Shown here piece by piece: positions 8,805 through 16,600 of a stretch of 64,000 bases of DNA. The notes under the pieces are model-generated. The model did not search any database, was not told where the DNA came from, and saw nothing but the letters and a program-made list of their open reading frames with translations. The stretch comes from Candidatus Proximibacter danicus (GTDB taxonomy: Bacteria; Pseudomonadota; Gammaproteobacteria; Burkholderiales; Rhodocyclaceae): contig JADJUC010000007.1 in the NCBI GenBank assembly GCA_016710885.1, positions 62,001 through 126,000 on the forward strand, read 5' to 3'. Position 1 is the first letter of the stretch. Every line of letters starts with the position of its first letter. The translations under genes were made by a program, and so were the position numbers.

Positions 8805-9965
8805 TTAAAGGGTGCCCAGTGCATAGCGGGCGAGCTTGTTCTTTAAGAGTGGGAAACCGTTGGTCAGGTTCATTCCCAGATTGCGCAACGGCTTCAGCCC
8901 CGGCAGGTCGGTCTTGAACAGACGGCGCAGCGCGTGGGTCGATGTCTGTAGCAGCAGCACTTCCTCTTTGCGGGCACGCTGGTAACGTTCAAGGATGTTC
9001 AGGTGGCCGATGTCGTGCCAGGGCTGGCAGGCCGCAAGCGTTTCCGCCAGGGCGCGAGCATCCTGGTATCCCAGGTTGATGCCGTGTCCGGACAGTGGAT
9101 GGATGCCGTGGGCCGCATCGCCGATGAGCGCAACGCGCGGTGCCACAACTTTCGGTACCCGCATCAGTCGTAGCGGGAAAGCCGCCGCCGGGGTGAGGGG
9201 CGAAAGCTTGCCGAGTTTGTATCCGCCAGCCGCGGCAACCCGGTCACACAATTCTTCTGGAGGCAGGGCAGTCAGCTGATCGGCGAGTTCATCGGGCGCC
9301 GACCAGACAATCGAGATGCGCTTGTCCGGCAGTGGCAGCCAGGCCAGCACGCCTTCATCGCTGAACCACTGATAGGCGCGGCCACGGTGCGGTTTTTCGC
9401 AGACGAAATTGGCGACAACCCCCTTCTCGTTATAGGGGGTGTCGAAAGCTGTGAGCCCACAACTGCGGCGTAGCCAGGAGTCGCGGCCATCGGCAGCAAC
9501 CAGCAGCCGGCCGGAAAGCGTGTTGCCATCGGCCAGCCCGACAATCGCCGCATCTTCGCGTATTTCGACGCGTTGCGGTGATCCGGGGGAGATGAGCGTC
9601 AAATTGCCCTGGCGTTTGACGTTTTCCCAGAGTTCGCAAGCCATCAGCGAGGATTCGAGGATGAAGCCGAGTTCGGAGACGCCGGTGTCGTAGGCTGAAA
9701 AATCGAGGCGGGCGCCAGCATCGCCGTAAACTTCCATGGCGCTGATGGGCTGGATGCGCTGCGAATCAAGGTGTTTCCACGCGCCGATCTGCTGCAGAAA
9801 TGCAGCGTTGGCCGGGCTGATGGCGTAGACGCGGGCATCCCAACCCTCTGGCCGGCGCGGTGGGCGCTGCTCGATGAGGGCGACGCGAAGCGGAGTGTCA
9901 CGCAGGGCGCAGGCCAGAGAAAGGCCGGCGAGTCCGCCGCCGACGATGATCAGGTCGAATTGCAT
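8805..9965 (-). CDS. UbiH/UbiF/COQ6-family FAD monooxygenase
   Basis: This 386-residue flavoprotein hydroxylase has the N-terminal FAD dinucleotide motif (IIVGGGLAGLSLACAL), the DG motif region (LLVAADGRDSWLRRSCG) and the second flavin motif (VALIGDAAHGIHPLSGHGINLGYQDA) that marks the ubiquinone hydroxylase family. These enzymes hydroxylate the benzoquinone ring in ubiquinone synthesis, working at the membrane. Which ring position this copy modifies cannot be told from the sequence, so no symbol is given. The gene reads toward dsbC, with about 60 bases between, and is probably cotranscribed with it. Confidence 0.93.
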   Translation of the reverse strand: MQFDLIIVGGGLAGLSLACALRDTPLRVALIEQRPPRRPEGWDARVYAISPANAAFLQQIGAWKHLDSQRIQPISAMEVYGDAGARLDFSAYDTGVSELGFILESSLMACELWENVKRQGNLTLISPGSPQRVEIREDAAIVGLADGNTLSGRLLVAADGRDSWLRRSCGLTAFDTPYNEKGVVANFVCEKPHRGRAYQWFSDEGVLAWLPLPDKRISIVWSAPDELADQLTALPPEELCDRVAAAGGYKLGKLSPLTPAAAFPLRLMRVPKVVAPRVALIGDAAHGIHPLSGHGINLGYQDARALAETLAACQPWHDIGHLNILERYQRARKEEVLLLQTSTHALRRLFKTDLPGLKPLRNLGMNLTNGFPLLKNKLARYALGTL

Positions 9966-10063
9966 GGTTCAATCAGAAATTGGAACGGCGATTGTGCCCG
10001 ATTTCGACTGTTTTTGTCTGTTGTAGTCTTGTGTCCACCGGCAGATGCAAGTAAAAACGCGGC

Positions 10064-10384
10064 ATGTCTGCCAAGTTCCGCTACTTTCCCGCCATTATTC
10101 GTTCCGAACACGAAGCCGCGATCGATGCGTTAGCCTCGCTCGACATTCCGCGCGGCGAAGTGATGAACCTGCTGGTGGCTGGTTGGGGGCAGACCGGTGG
10201 CGCCATCCTTGCCGAAGTCGATGTCGGGCGGCCGGTGGCGGCCGTGCCTTTGCCCGATGGCCGCTGGGCCGCGTGCAACACCTTTCCCGACCATGCCTGT
10301 GGCAGCCATGCCGACGCAGAACGTACCCTGGCCCGGCTCCTCAAGCGCGGGCGGCGTGGTCTGGTGGTCTGCGTGGCGCAGTAA
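10064..10384 (+). CDS. Small protein of unknown function
   Basis: 106 residues, not recognised. It begins MSAKFRYFPAIIRSEHEAAI, carries a central VAGWGQTGGAILAEVDVG and ends in a basic LLKRGRRGLVVCVAQ. It has no signal peptide and no transmembrane segment; two Cys and two His in the middle (CNTFPDHACGSH) could bind a metal but form no known motif. It is divergent from the FAD monooxygenase and 63 bases upstream of the BLUF gene. The coding call rests on an intact frame and coding-like composition. Confidence 0.6.
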   Translation: MSAKFRYFPAIIRSEHEAAIDALASLDIPRGEVMNLLVAGWGQTGGAILAEVDVGRPVAAVPLPDGRWAACNTFPDHACGSHADAERTLARLLKRGRRGLVVCVAQ

Positions 10385-10447
10385 GGCTCCCGCCCGAACC
10401 GCCCGGGCCGCGTAGAATCGACGCCATCGATTCGCAAGAGAGACGAA

Positions 10448-10876
10448 ATGGTGGTCCATTCATCCGCAGATCAAGCAGTGCTGACGATTGTTTATGTCAG
10501 CGCGGCAACGCATCCAATGTCTGAAGAGGGGCTGGCGGCGCTGCTCAAGCAGGCGCGTGAGAATAACGCCAGCCATGGCGTCACTGGCGTCCTGCTTTAC
10601 CACGACGGCAACTTCATGCAGCTACTGCAAGGGCCCGCGGACGACGTGCGCAACATCTACGCGGCGATCCAGTCCGACCCTCGGCATCACATGGTCACCC
10701 CCATCGTTGACGAAACCGGATTGCCGCGCGAGTTTGCCGACTGGGCGATGGCCTGTGGCCAGATCGATACGCGCACGTGGGAAACGTTGATGGTGAAGCT
10801 TAGCCCGGACGGCAGCGCACTCTCGGATGGCAGCGCCGCCAGCGTCCTCAAGTCTTTCTGGAAAGCGGGAGCCTGA
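10448..10876 (+). CDS. BLUF-domain blue-light photoreceptor
   Basis: 142 residues, almost entirely one BLUF domain, which binds FAD and senses blue light. The photoactive residues are all in register with AppA: Y16 (IVYVS), N40 (ENNASHG), Q58 (NFMQLLQG), W99 and M101 (FADWAMACG). There is no output domain; only ~30 residues follow, so it must signal through a partner protein, as short BLUF proteins do. An AGAGAG ribosome-binding site precedes the ATG by 5 bases. Two small exported proteins follow within 2 bases and may be cotranscribed with it. Confidence 0.93.
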   Translation: MVVHSSADQAVLTIVYVSAATHPMSEEGLAALLKQARENNASHGVTGVLLYHDGNFMQLLQGPADDVRNIYAAIQSDPRHHMVTPIVDETGLPREFADWAMACGQIDTRTWETLMVKLSPDGSALSDGSAASVLKSFWKAGA

Positions 10877-10878
10877 TC

Positions 10879-11193
10879 ATGAAAACGAGAATCAAGAAAC
10901 AGCCCGTGCGCCGATCCTCATTCGCCTTGGCCGCAACCGCCATCCTGGTATTGATCCTCGGCACACCACCCGCCAATGCCGAAGAGGTCCCCCGCGAATA
11001 CATCTACGGCGCCGAACTGATGACGCCAAATGAGCGCGACGCCTATCGCCAGGGCCTGCAGCAGGCACCGACTGACGAAGCCCGCGGCCAGTATCGCCAC
11101 CGCCATCGCCAGCAACTGCAAAAACGCGCCCAGCAGCGCGGCAAGCACCTCGACGAAAAAGGCCTCGTGCGCGGCCAGGGGAGTGAGCGATGA
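10879..11193 (+). CDS. Small exported basic protein of unknown function
   Basis: 104 residues. A signal peptide is clear: KTRIKKQPVRR, a hydrophobic core, then PPANA before EEVPRE. The mature part (~70 residues) is very rich in Gln, Arg and His, with RQGLQQAPTDEARGQYRHRH and QLQKRAQQRGKHL, and probably forms a helix. The sequence EYIYGAELMTPNERDAYR resembles small periplasmic proteins found beside cytochromes, but no function is known. The ATG lies 2 bases after the BLUF stop and the TGA overlaps the cytochrome ATG, so the three genes form a tight operon. Confidence 0.75.
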   Translation: MKTRIKKQPVRRSSFALAATAILVLILGTPPANAEEVPREYIYGAELMTPNERDAYRQGLQQAPTDEARGQYRHRHRQQLQKRAQQRGKHLDEKGLVRGQGSER

Positions 11194-11465
11194 ACCGACT
11201 GCTGCTCTGCCTGCTGCCACTCTGGATGGCCGTAACACCTGTGCATGCCCTCACCGGCGATGTCGCCCGCGGCGAAGTGCTGCACAAGAAATGCCTGGAT
11301 TGCCATGGCACCGGCGTCTACGCGCCGGACAAGCGCAAGATCACCTCGCTCAAGGCTTTGCGCAAGGATGTCAAACGCTGGGGGACTTACTACGCGCCGG
11401 CGTTGAACGATCAGGAAGTGGAAGACATCACGGCCTGGTTGAATGCGAACTTCTACAAGTTCTGA
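11190..11465 (+). CDS. Small periplasmic monohaem cytochrome c lacking a distal Met
   Basis: 91 residues with a ~20-residue signal peptide (ends VHA) and one haem-binding motif, C35-L-D-C38-H39. The mature chain contains no methionine, so the usual Met sixth ligand of class I cytochromes c is absent; the only other His is three residues before C35. The C-terminal helix NDQEVEDITAWLNANFYKF is typical of small class I folds. An Asn, a Lys or an open site could take the distal position, as in SHP-type high-spin cytochromes. The start overlaps the previous stop (ATGA). Confidence 0.88.
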   Translation: MNRLLLCLLPLWMAVTPVHALTGDVARGEVLHKKCLDCHGTGVYAPDKRKITSLKALRKDVKRWGTYYAPALNDQEVEDITAWLNANFYKF

Positions 11466-11472
11466 GACGGCG

Positions 11473-12048
11473 TCAGCGCTGCGCGACCAAGCCAAAGTGA
11501 TACGGGCAGCAGGCGTCCAGCGCCACCGGCTTGACCAGGCGAAAGCCCGCTTGCTCCATCCATGATCGGCATTGGTTGGGCGACGGGCGAATGTCCAGCG
11601 ACGGGCCGCGTGGCGTCGGGATATCGCTGCGCCAATGGATGACCGAAAGGCGGCCATTTTCCTCCAGCACCCGCCACGCTTCACGCAGCAAGCCGACGGG
11701 GTCCTCCAGATGCAACGGGTTGAAGATCATCGCGTGTTGCTGCGAGGCATCCGGCAGACCGGTGCCATCGCTCACGAAGTCGCGAATGACCGCGTCGATG
11801 TTTTTCAGTTGCTCGGCTTGCGCCTTCTGCCGGACCGTCGCAACCATCTCGGGTTCGATGTTGAGCGCGGTGACCCGGCCGGTGATGCTGCGTGCCGCCG
11901 CTAGCGTGAAGGTGCCATAGCCACAACCGAATTCAACGGCATGGCCGCCACGCGCATCGCTGGGGATCAATCGGTCGAGCGCGGTTTCGGGGTCGAAAAA
12001 TGTCGCCCAGTACGCCTCTTCCGGCATGCCGCTGTCTCTCCCTTTCAT
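11473..12048 (-). CDS. Class I SAM-dependent methyltransferase
   Basis: 191 residues from the ATG at 12048, chosen because it overlaps the TGA of the upstream gene (ATGA). The SAM-binding motif I is AVEFGCGYGTFTLAAA, the acidic residue ending strand 2 is in LNIEPEMVATVRQKA, and motif III is near LEENGRLSVIHWRSD. The family methylates small molecules or proteins; the substrate is unknown. It is the last gene of the leftward operon headed by the ArsR-rhodanese regulator, next to the sulfur PLP enzyme, so a thiol or metalloid substrate is a guess from context. The C-terminus has adjacent cysteines (DACCPYHFG). Confidence 0.88.
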   Translation of the reverse strand: MKGRDSGMPEEAYWATFFDPETALDRLIPSDARGGHAVEFGCGYGTFTLAAARSITGRVTALNIEPEMVATVRQKAQAEQLKNIDAVIRDFVSDGTGLPDASQQHAMIFNPLHLEDPVGLLREAWRVLEENGRLSVIHWRSDIPTPRGPSLDIRPSPNQCRSWMEQAGFRLVKPVALDACCPYHFGLVAQR

Positions 12049-13217
12049 CGTTCCAGTGCCTGTTCCAGATCGGCAATCAGGTCCGCCGGGTCTTCCAGGC
12101 CGATCGACAGACGCAGCATCGTATCCGGGATCCCACGGCGCAAGCGCTCCTCCGGCGCCAGACCGTGATGGGTTGTCGTGCACGGTTGCGTCACCAGACT
12201 CTCGGCACCACCCAGGCTGGGGGCCAGGGCAAAAAGACGCAGGCGATCGGCAACGCGCGTGGCATCGGCGCCACTGCCTTTCACCTCGATGCTGAGCATG
12301 CCGCCGAAGCCGTGCATCTGCGTGCACGCCAGCGCGTGACCGGGGAAATCGGGTAGCCCCGGATAGTAAACGCGGGCAATGCCGGGGTGGCGCTCCATTG
12401 CTTCAGCGACGATCTGGGCGGCGGCGTTTTGCTGGCGAACGCGTACCACCAGCGTGCGCAGGCTGCGCGACAGCAGGGAGGCCGTCTCCGGGGCGATCAT
12501 CGAGCCGAGGTTCTTGCGCCAGTTCCACACCGGCATCAGATCGGCCTTGCTGCCCATCAGTGCGCCAGCGGTGAGATCGCTATGGCCGCCGAGATATTTG
12601 GTGGCGCTGTGCACGACGAAATCGGCGCCGAGCGCCAGCGGTTGCTGGTTGACCGGCGAGGCGAAGGTGTTGTCCACAGCGACCTTGGCCCCGTATTTGT
12701 GCGCAACAAGCGAGATGGCGCGAATGTCCAACAGCTCCAGCGTCGGATTGGTCGGTGTCTCGAAGAAGACCAGCCGTGCGCCTTCAGCGAGCAATGGGTC
12801 GAGTCGGTCGATCTCGTTGCCGAGAATGCAGTGTGTCTTGATGCCGAGCAGCGGCAACTGGCTGGACAGCAATTCGAGCGTGCCGCCGTAGGCATCGCCG
12901 ATGCAGACGATGCCTTCACGTCCGTGGGTCAGGAACAGCGCTGTCTCGGCCGCCATGCCGGAGCAGAAGGCCCACGCCATTTCGGCACTCTCCAGCCCTG
13001 CCAGGGTTTCTTCCAGCGCGAAAATGCTGGGGTTGAGGCCGTAGCGGGTGTACAGGCTGCCGGCCTTCTTTCCATCGACAACATCGAGCAGCTCGGCGGT
13101 TGAGGGAAAGGCGAACGTTGTCGTGTTGTAAATCGGCGTGTGCGGGCTGCCGTGCGCGTCTTTTTGCGAGGTGCCGTGGATGGCGCGCGTGGCCAGATGC
13201 TTCGATGCGCTGCTCAT
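12045..13217 (-). CDS. Cys/Met metabolism PLP enzyme (cystathionine gamma-synthase/lyase family)
   Basis: 390 residues with the start at 13217, where GGGAGA lies 7 bases upstream. The PLP-binding lysine is in HSATKYLGGHSD, the cofactor Asp in AVDNTFASP, and the substrate-site motifs YTRYGLNPS and FCSGMAAE are present. The family includes O-succinyl- or O-acetylhomoserine sulfhydrylase, cystathionine gamma-synthase and gamma-lyase, and methionine gamma-lyase, and sequence reading alone does not separate them. Placement after a DsrE protein and a rhodanese regulator favours a role with sulfide or sulfane sulfur. It overlaps the downstream methyltransferase by 4 bases. Confidence 0.93.
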   Translation of the reverse strand: MSSASKHLATRAIHGTSQKDAHGSPHTPIYNTTTFAFPSTAELLDVVDGKKAGSLYTRYGLNPSIFALEETLAGLESAEMAWAFCSGMAAETALFLTHGREGIVCIGDAYGGTLELLSSQLPLLGIKTHCILGNEIDRLDPLLAEGARLVFFETPTNPTLELLDIRAISLVAHKYGAKVAVDNTFASPVNQQPLALGADFVVHSATKYLGGHSDLTAGALMGSKADLMPVWNWRKNLGSMIAPETASLLSRSLRTLVVRVRQQNAAAQIVAEAMERHPGIARVYYPGLPDFPGHALACTQMHGFGGMLSIEVKGSGADATRVADRLRLFALAPSLGGAESLVTQPCTTTHHGLAPEERLRRGIPDTMLRLSIGLEDPADLIADLEQALER

Positions 13218-13248
13218 TGTTTTGTCTCCCTTGTTCGTAATCACCAAA

Positions 13249-13590
13249 TCAGAAAATCAATACTTTCTCGGCTTCCGCCGTCCATGCCGCCAGCTCGTCG
13301 AGCGAGCCGCGATGGGCGCCGGCAACAATCTCCTCGGCGCCGATGCCGCGCGCATCCAGGCACGTGCCGCACAAGGCGACTTCGCCACCGACCATTCGCA
13401 CCATGTCGCCGGCGTTGTAATAACCCTCAGGCACTTTTTGCCCCGCTTTGGCGCAAGCGACGGCGTCGCCCATCAGAAAAACGCGAACGTGCTCACCTTT
13501 GCGCTTGCTCAGCGCCCGGGCAAGGCGCAAGGCGTTGTAGCTGCGCTCGCTGCCGTAGGGGGCGTCGTTGAGGATGAAAAGCGTGGTCAT
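13249..13590 (-). CDS. DsrE/DsrF-like sulfur-relay protein
   Basis: 113 residues, a complete single DsrE/F fold: TLFILNDAPYGSERSYNALRL at the N-terminus, VRVFLMGDAVACAKAG in the middle, and the conserved thiol site ALCGTCLDARG (C74, C77) before a short C-terminal helix. Family members carry persulfide sulfur on the conserved Cys or bind it reversibly. It lies between the ArsR-rhodanese gene and the PLP sulfur enzyme, 27 and 31 bases away, in one leftward operon, so it likely passes sulfane sulfur in the same pathway. Confidence 0.9.
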   Translation of the reverse strand: MTTLFILNDAPYGSERSYNALRLARALSKRKGEHVRVFLMGDAVACAKAGQKVPEGYYNAGDMVRMVGGEVALCGTCLDARGIGAEEIVAGAHRGSLDELAAWTAEAEKVLIF

Positions 13591-13617
13591 GAAGTTTCTC
13601 CCTGTGCGATGAGAATT

Positions 13618-14283
13618 TCAGCGTTCGACCGGCATGCCGCGCTTTAACCATTCGGCGACACCGTCTTTGATCTTGTGCGCGGTGAAACCGCGCGCCCGTA
13701 GCAGACGGACAGCTTCGTCCGACATGAGGCAGAAGGGGCCGCGGCAATAGGCGACGATTTTCTTACCGGCCGGCAGGTCGGCGATGCGCTGTTCCAGCTC
13801 GCCGAGGGGGATCGAGCGCGCATGCGGCAGATGACCGGAATCGAACTCGTCGCCGGGGCGTACGTCGATGACCACGATGTCGCCATTGCGCGCCTTTTCG
13901 AGCAGCGATTCCCGGTTCTCCGATGACAGCGCATCGGGCTCCATGGCCATCTGTTCAAGCGCAACGCGCAACTCCACCAGGTGTTCTTCGGCCGTTTCGC
14001 GCAAGTTCATCCAGAGTTCGGCAACATCCTGCCCGCTCAAGCGGTAATGGATGAATTTGCCGTCGCGGCGCGTTTCGACCAGCCGCGCTTCACGCAGCGC
14101 CCGCAGGTGGGCACTGGTCAGGCGAATATCCATGCCGCTACGCTGCGCAAGGACGTCGACCGTAAGTTCGCCCTGCGCCAGCAGTTCGATCAATTCAAGG
14201 CGCTTCGGGCTGGACAAGGCCTTGCCGATGCGGGCGACGTGTTCGTAGAGGTGGGATCGGGTTGGGGTCAGATTCTGTTTCAT
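13618..14283 (-). CDS. ArsR-family regulator fused to a rhodanese domain
   Basis: 221 residues. Residues ~10-90 form an ArsR winged helix (SSPKRLELIELLAQGELTV, recognition helix near DIRLTSAHLRALREARLV). Residues ~115-220 form a rhodanese domain with the active-site loop AYC180RGPFC185. The DNA-binding half has no cysteine, so metal or persulfide sensing through the usual ArsR sites is unlikely; the rhodanese thiols are the only candidates. It heads the leftward sulfur operon and faces the arsenosugar operon. The ATG has no ribosome-binding site and begins about 7 bases after a good -10 box, which suggests a leaderless message. Confidence 0.93.
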   Translation of the reverse strand: MKQNLTPTRSHLYEHVARIGKALSSPKRLELIELLAQGELTVDVLAQRSGMDIRLTSAHLRALREARLVETRRDGKFIHYRLSGQDVAELWMNLRETAEEHLVELRVALEQMAMEPDALSSENRESLLEKARNGDIVVIDVRPGDEFDSGHLPHARSIPLGELEQRIADLPAGKKIVAYCRGPFCLMSDEAVRLLRARGFTAHKIKDGVAEWLKRGMPVER

Positions 14284-14285
14284 GA

Positions 14286-14313
14286 ATACAATCTAACGAT
14301 TGTTAGATTGTAT
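14286..14313. promoter_or_regulatory. Perfect palindromic operator of the ArsR-rhodanese regulator
   Basis: A 12-base perfect inverted repeat (ATACAATCTAAC at 14286-14297 with its complement at 14302-14313) has 4 bases between. It lies within the minus-strand promoter of the ArsR-type gene, covering the spacer and -10 box. Size, symmetry and position are typical of ArsR autoregulatory sites. Confidence 0.82.
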
Positions 14314-14318
14314 GTCAA
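14290..14318 (-). promoter_or_regulatory. Sigma-70-type promoter for the ArsR-rhodanese operon
   Basis: On the minus strand a consensus -35 TTGACA (14318-14313) is followed after 17 bases by TAGATT (14295-14290). The start codon at 14283 falls where transcription should begin. The palindromic operator occupies the spacer and the -10. Confidence 0.7.
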
Positions 14319-14470
14319 TCAAAGCGGCTGGGCGGTGCGTTTGAAACGTTCGCCAGCCTCGAATTTGCCCTTTGATGCATTAAGCCATAGGGTGTTCGGC
14401 GGTAGCCCAAAAGAATATTTAGCGCCGGCGTGTAAGAAATCTGTTCGGCCAACGACTAACAGGCAAAACC

Positions 14471-14511
14471 AAAGCATTCAAAAGCAATCCAAAGCAAATC
14501 AAAAGCATTCG
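14471..14511 (+). repeat. Four phased decamer repeats upstream of arsS
   Basis: Four copies of an AAAGCAWTC-like unit follow one another at 10, 10 and 11 bases (14471, 14481, 14491, 14502) and end 3 bases before the ribosome-binding site GGAGAAG of arsS. Spacing of one helical turn suggests repeated protein binding on one face of the DNA, or a structured leader. Confidence 0.7.
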
Positions 14512-14526
14512 ACGGAGAAGAATTCG

Positions 14527-15555
14527 ATGCGAGATACCTTTCCCCTGCTGGTAAAAACCGATTTCCCGGCCATCAAGCGCGGCAAACTGGAAACCCTGCA
14601 GGCCAACCTCGGCTACCGTTGCAATCAATCCTGTTTCCATTGCCACGTTGCCGCCAGCCCGAAGCGCACCGAGGAAATGTCCTGGGAGACGATGGTATCC
14701 CTGCTCGAATTTTCACGCCGCAAAGGAATCAGCGTCATCGACCTGACCGGCGGGGCGCCGGAAATGAATCCCCATTTTCGCCGTCTGGTGCGCGAGGCCC
14801 GGGCACTGGGTTTGCGCGTCATCGACCGTTGCAACCTGACCATCCTGAGCGAGCCGGGTTACGAGTCTCTGGCGGATTTCATTGCCGAGCAGCGTGTTGA
14901 AATCACCGCCTCCTTGCCTTGTTATCTCGAAGAAAACGTCGACGCCCAGCGTGGCGACGGCAGCTTTCAGGGCAGCCTGGACGGGCTGCGAAAGCTGAAC
15001 GCCCTCGGCTACGGCCTGCCGGGAAGTGGCCTGATCCTGAATCTGGTCTACAACCCGCTCGGTGCGAGCCTGCCGCCGGATCAAGGCAAGCTTGAAACAG
15101 CCTACAAGGCGCAGCTGTCCGCCCGCTACGGCATCGTCTTCAATCAGCTGTTCGCCCTTGCCAACATGCCGATCCAGCGCTTTGGCAGCCAGCTGCTTTC
15201 GCGCAATGAATTTCACGACTACATGAATCTCCTCCGTGGCGCCTATCAGCCGGCCAACCTCGATGGCGTCATGTGTCGCTCGCTGATTTCGGTGAGCTGG
15301 CAGGGCTACGTGTTCGACTGCGACTTCAACCAGATGCTCGGCTTGCCCTTGGGCGGCGCGGCCGCCACGCCGATACACCTTTCCGATCTGCTCGACCTCG
15401 ATCTGAACGATCGCCCGATCCGGGTGGCCGACCACTGCTACGGCTGCACGGCCGGCCAGGGCAGCAGTTGTGGCGGGGCCTTCGTGCCGGAGAAAACGGA
15501 TAGCCACGCCAGTAGCCAAACTGTAAACAACATTCAGGAGCCGCAACATGCATGA
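14527..15555 (+). CDS. arsS: ArsS, arsenosugar-biosynthesis radical SAM protein
   Basis: 342 residues from the ATG at 14527, with GGAGAAG 6 bases upstream; the frame is open further back but that part is not protein-like. The radical SAM cluster motif is C32-NQS-C36-FH-C39. A second cysteine-rich site is near the C-terminus (VADHCYGCTAGQGSSCGGAF), the signature of the family; some relatives are described as selenoproteins, but all these positions are Cys here. ArsS is thought to move the adenosyl 5'-deoxyribosyl group onto dimethylarsenite, founding arsenosugars. It overlaps arsM by 8 bases. Confidence 0.92.
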   Translation: MRDTFPLLVKTDFPAIKRGKLETLQANLGYRCNQSCFHCHVAASPKRTEEMSWETMVSLLEFSRRKGISVIDLTGGAPEMNPHFRRLVREARALGLRVIDRCNLTILSEPGYESLADFIAEQRVEITASLPCYLEENVDAQRGDGSFQGSLDGLRKLNALGYGLPGSGLILNLVYNPLGASLPPDQGKLETAYKAQLSARYGIVFNQLFALANMPIQRFGSQLLSRNEFHDYMNLLRGAYQPANLDGVMCRSLISVSWQGYVFDCDFNQMLGLPLGGAAATPIHLSDLLDLDLNDRPIRVADHCYGCTAGQGSSCGGAFVPEKTDSHASSQTVNNIQEPQHA

Positions 15556-16600
15556 AATCGTCAAGGATTATTACGGTCGCCAGCTGCAGTCCTCCGACGA
15601 CCTCAAGACTTCCGCCTGCTGCGACGCCTCCAGCGTTCCCGGCTGGCTGAAGCCGTTGCTTTCCCGCATCCACCCGGAGGTGCTTTCCCGCTACTACGGC
15701 TGTGGCCTTGTTTGCCCCACGGCGCTTGCCGGCTGTCGTGTTCTCGACCTTGGCAGCGGCTCCGGGCGCGACGTCTATGCGCTGGCGCAACTGGTCGGCG
15801 AGCGGGGCGAGGTGATCGGTGTAGACATGACCGAGGAACAACTGGAAGTTGCCGAGCGGCACCGGGCTTTCCACAAGGACGCCTTCGGTTACGGCAACGT
15901 CCGCTTCCTCCACGGCTACATCGAGCGCCTTGATGAACTTGGTCTTGAAGAAGGCAGCTTCGACGTGATCGTCTCGAACTGCGTGGTGAACCTCTCGCCG
16001 GACAAGGAAGCCGTGCTGCGCGGTGTCTTCCGCTTGCTGAAGCCGGGCGGCGAGTTCTACTTTTCCGACGTGTACGCTGATCGCCGCGTTCCCGCAGCGG
16101 TGCGCAACGACCCGGTGCTCTACGGCGAATGCCTGGGTGGCGCACTGTACTGGAACGATTTCCAGAACCTCGCCCGGCACGTCGGCTTTGCTGACCCGCG
16201 CCTCGTTGAGGATCGTCCGCTGTTGATTACCGACCCCGCGCTGCTGCCCCGCGTCGGCAGGTTGAATTTTTTCTCCGCCACCTACCGGTTGTTCAAGCTG
16301 GCAGGCCTGGAACCCGCCTGCGAAGACCATGGCCAGGCCGTCATTTACCAGGGCACGCTGCCGGAACAGCCCCACGAGTTCGTCCTCGACAAGCACCATC
16401 GCATCGAAACCGGGCGAACCTTCGCGGTGTGTGGCAACACGGCGCGCATGCTCGCCGAGAGCCGCTTTGCGCAGCACTTCACGTTTATTGGTGACACGTC
16501 GCGGCACTTCGGCATCTTCGCCGGCTGCGGCAGCGCCTTGCCTTTCGGCAATGCCGAGCAAACTGCCTGGAGCGCAGACGACAACTGCGGCTGCTGTTGA
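15548..16600 (+). CDS. arsM: ArsM-type arsenite S-adenosylmethionine methyltransferase
   Basis: 350 residues. SAM motif I is VLDLGSGSGRDVYALAQLVG, motif II is EVIGVDMTEEQL. The arsenic-binding cysteines typical of ArsM are present: CC near residue 25, SNCVVNLSPDK in the centre and LYGECLGGALYW. An extra C-terminal domain (~270-350) carries FAVCGNTARMLA and HFTFIGDTSRHFGIFAGCG and ends CGCC, an arrangement seen in arsenosugar-type ArsM. It adds methyl groups to trivalent arsenic, giving the dimethylarsenite used by ArsS. It is translationally coupled to arsS. Confidence 0.92.
   Translation: MHEIVKDYYGRQLQSSDDLKTSACCDASSVPGWLKPLLSRIHPEVLSRYYGCGLVCPTALAGCRVLDLGSGSGRDVYALAQLVGERGEVIGVDMTEEQLEVAERHRAFHKDAFGYGNVRFLHGYIERLDELGLEEGSFDVIVSNCVVNLSPDKEAVLRGVFRLLKPGGEFYFSDVYADRRVPAAVRNDPVLYGECLGGALYWNDFQNLARHVGFADPRLVEDRPLLITDPALLPRVGRLNFFSATYRLFKLAGLEPACEDHGQAVIYQGTLPEQPHEFVLDKHHRIETGRTFAVCGNTARMLAESRFAQHFTFIGDTSRHFGIFAGCGSALPFGNAEQTAWSADDNCGCC

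Noticed and set aside
14471..14511. A short CRISPR array
   Set aside because: The units are 10 bases and contiguous, with no spacers and no cas genes in the window.
15400..15555. Selenocysteine in ArsS
   Set aside because: The C-terminal motif positions are all TGC or TGT codons, and no in-frame TGA lies within the conserved part.
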